Origin: JARRNO01 sp037384885
GTDB taxonomy: Bacteria > Acidobacteriota > UBA4820 > DSQY01
Length of the DNA stretch: 8,008 nucleotides
Assembly: GCA_037384885.1 (NCBI GenBank)
Contig: JARRNO010000102.1
Span: 1 to 8,008 of the forward strand
Reading direction: 5' to 3'
A model generated the notes under the pieces. It was not told the DNA's origin, did not search any database, and worked only from the letters and a program-made list of their open reading frames with translations. Shown here piece by piece: positions 7,353 to 8,008 of this stretch; position 1 is the stretch's first letter, and each line of letters opens with the position of its first letter. The translations under genes were made by a program, and so were the position numbers.

Positions 7353-7526
7353 GGGGCGGGTGACGTGCGGGGTGCGGGTATTGCGCTTGAACGTGCCGCA
7401 TGCGACGGGGCCGCGGGCGCAGTGCGCCCTGCCGCTCCGGCTGAAGCTTCTGCCGACAAGCAAGCTTGTCTCCAGCCCCTTCATGCCGTCGCGCCGCACT
7501 GGAGTGCGGAGCGGCCCCGTCCAATC
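7353..7526. repeat. Structured repeat, copy 1
   Basis: This 174-base stretch recurs at 7835-8008 with five substitutions (7400, 7403, 7421, 7493, 7503) and no gaps, about 97% identical. Its left end is sharp: the bases before 7353 differ from those before 7835. The right end is a minimum, because the second copy runs off the window. It begins with GGGGCGGGTGACGTGCGGGG. Reading frames cross it on both strands, but the composition and the dense inverted repeats do not look like protein coding. It lies 36 bases from the broken end of yajQ. Confidence 0.9.
7404..7521. other. Multibranch fold inside repeat copy 1 (candidate structured RNA or DNA)
   Basis: GACGGGGCCGC (7404-7414) pairs perfectly over 11 bp with GCGGCCCCGTC (7511-7521). 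Inside, three arms fit side by side: GGGCGC/GCGCCC (7415-7420 with 7424-7429, loop AGT); an inner arm GGCTG/CAGCC (7439-7443 with 7473-7477) capped by GACAAGC/GCTTGTC (7455-7461 with 7464-7470); and CCGCACT/AGTGCGG (7494-7500 with 7503-7509). The first arm abuts the closing stem directly and the last is one base from it, as in a cloverleaf. The same fold is available in copy 2 (7886-8003). I do not recognise the family, and which strand acts, if either, is unknown. Confidence 0.5.
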
Positions 7527-7699
7527 TCATCTCTGTAGCTTTTCCGCACCCCTCCTACCTTTGAGAAAACGTGCGTTGCCAGTCCGGCGCCGTCTCCTTT
7601 GTCACGGCTCGCCGGCTCACATCCTCGGAGTACATCCCAGTACGCCTGCGGTGTGACCGGCTCGCGTTCCTTGGATCCGACAACCGTCCGGGCAACAGC

Positions 7700-7727
7700 C
7701 GGATTTCGCACAAACCTGCGAAATCCG
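7700..7727. repeat. Perfect 11-bp inverted repeat
   Basis: CGGATTTCGCA (7700-7710) and TGCGAAATCCG (7717-7727) are perfectly complementary around the 6-base loop CAAACC. It is A/T-richer than its surroundings. No T-run follows on the plus strand and none on the minus, so it is not an evident terminator. Confidence 0.8.
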
Positions 7728-7767
7728 ATCCAGCAGGAATGCCTTTGCGGGAATTGCCGGGGACGCA

Positions 7768-7814
7768 CCACCTTCGGTGGCTCCGGTGCTTCGCACCTCG
7801 GCCACTTCGTGGCC
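7768..7814. repeat. Three consecutive hairpins with the same TTC (minus strand GAA) triloop
   Basis: CCACC-TTC-GGTGG (7768-7780), GGTGC-TTC-GCACC (7785-7797) and GGCCAC-TTC-GTGGCC (7800-7814) follow each other with gaps of four and two bases. Stems differ, but the core C-TTC-G is the same in all three; on the minus strand it is C-GAA-G. The middle one contains GCGAAGC on the minus strand, a sequence known to form an unusually stable single-stranded DNA mini-hairpin. Confidence 0.8.
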
Positions 7815-7842
7815 CGCCCCGGAAAGAAAAACGCGGGGCGGG
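7813..7842. repeat. 9-bp inverted repeat spanning the left edge of repeat copy 2
   Basis: CCCGCCCCG (7813-7821) pairs with CGGGGCGGG (7834-7842) around a 12-base purine-rich loop (7822-7833). The right arm is mostly the first eight bases of copy 2. Copy 1 lacks the matching left arm, since yajQ-side sequence precedes it. It shares two bases with the preceding hairpin, so the two compete at their edges. Confidence 0.7.
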
Positions 7843-8008
7843 TGACGTGCGGGGTGCGGGTATTGCGCTTGAACGTGCCGCCTGTGACGGGGCCGCGGGC
7901 GCTGTGCGCCCTGCCGCTCCGGCTGAAGCTTCTGCCGACAAGCAAGCTTGTCTCCAGCCCCTTCATGCCGTCGCACCGCACTGGCGTGCGGAGCGGCCCC
8001 GTCCAATC
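7835..8008. repeat. Structured repeat, copy 2 (cut by the window end)
   Basis: Matches 7353-7526 at a constant offset of 482, with five substitutions. The 11-bp closing stem (7886-7896 with 7993-8003) and the GGGCGC/GCGCCC and GACAAGC/GCTTGTC arms are unchanged. The third arm loses only its loop-closing pair (T7982 with C7985), keeping CCGCAC/GTGCGG. Identity continues to the last base, so the real repeat reaches past the window. Confidence 0.9.

Larger units (their letters stand above)
7527..7834. other. Non-coding interval between the two repeat copies, rich in hairpins
   Basis: I find no protein or tRNA gene in these 308 bases. Reading frames exist on the minus strand, but they run straight through the repeat copies and show no known family. 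Besides the hairpins listed separately, GCCGGCTCACA (7611-7621) pairs with TGTGACCGGC (7652-7661) over 10 bp with one bulged C. An inner GTAC/GTAC pairing (7630-7633 with 7640-7643) could stack within it. The interval may be part of a larger 482-base repeat unit; only one copy is visible. Confidence 0.6.

Noticed and set aside
7404..7521. tRNA suggested by the cloverleaf-like shape.
   Set aside because: The arms have the wrong lengths, the closing stem is 11 bp, and there is no T-loop TTC sequence at the right place or CCA-type end; at 118 bases it is too long.
7312..7656. A 114-residue plus-strand frame running from the yajQ edge through repeat copy 1.
   Set aside because: It crosses the antisense of yajQ, the junction and the repeat, which have different origins, and no ribosome site is seen.
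7481..8006. Long minus-strand open frames (128-166 residues) across the repeats, with near-identical N-termini at both copies.
   Set aside because: They follow the repeat sequence and its hairpins, show no known domain, have Arg/Pro-rich composition and no good ribosome sites. The frame similarity comes from the repeat itself.
7353..8008. CRISPR array.
   Set aside because: The repeat is 174 bases or more with one 308-base interval, not short repeats with uniform spacers, and there are no cas genes.
7353..8008. Integron attC sites or an insertion sequence.
   Set aside because: No RYYYAAC/GTTRRRY core pairs were found, no transposase or integrase frame is present, and no clear target-site duplication was seen at the left edges.

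Overview
The window reads as a GC-rich Gram-negative bacterial chromosome. A lipopolysaccharide-type heptosyltransferase (GT9) implies an outer membrane. A DUF4388/PATAN protein and the general style of the proteins suggest a deltaproteobacterial (Desulfobacterota, perhaps Syntrophobacter-like) host. That placement is inferred from recognised families, not from any search.

Bases 227-6851 hold six tightly packed plus-strand genes: GT9 heptosyltransferase, tatD (joined by a 4-base ATGA overlap), a DUF4388 protein with its own good sigma70-type promoter, a histidine-phosphatase (phosphoglycerate-mutase-like) protein, argS (GTG start, 7-base overlap with the phosphatase, strong ribosome binding site) and a DgkB/YegS-type lipid kinase two bases after argS. 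From about 2133 onward they probably form one transcription unit. The genes mix envelope functions (heptosyltransferase, lipid kinase) with housekeeping ones (TatD nuclease, arginyl-tRNA synthetase). They look like an ordinary conserved-gene cluster, not a dedicated pathway.

The last 1.1 kb is different. A minus-strand yajQ lies convergent to the lipid kinase. Its C-terminal ~145 residues are intact, but the conserved first ~17 residues are missing. Homology stops at about 7316, and 36 bases further out a dispersed-looking repeat begins. The repeat occurs at 7353-7526 and 7835-8008 (174 aligned bases, 5 substitutions, no indels, offset 482) and still matches where the window ends. Each copy can fold into a multibranch structure: an 11-bp closing stem around three hairpin arms. 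The 308 bases between the copies carry further strong hairpins, including three in a row with the same triloop. I see no protein gene in 7321-8008. The structured repeat and the damaged yajQ beside it are the most interesting part of the window.
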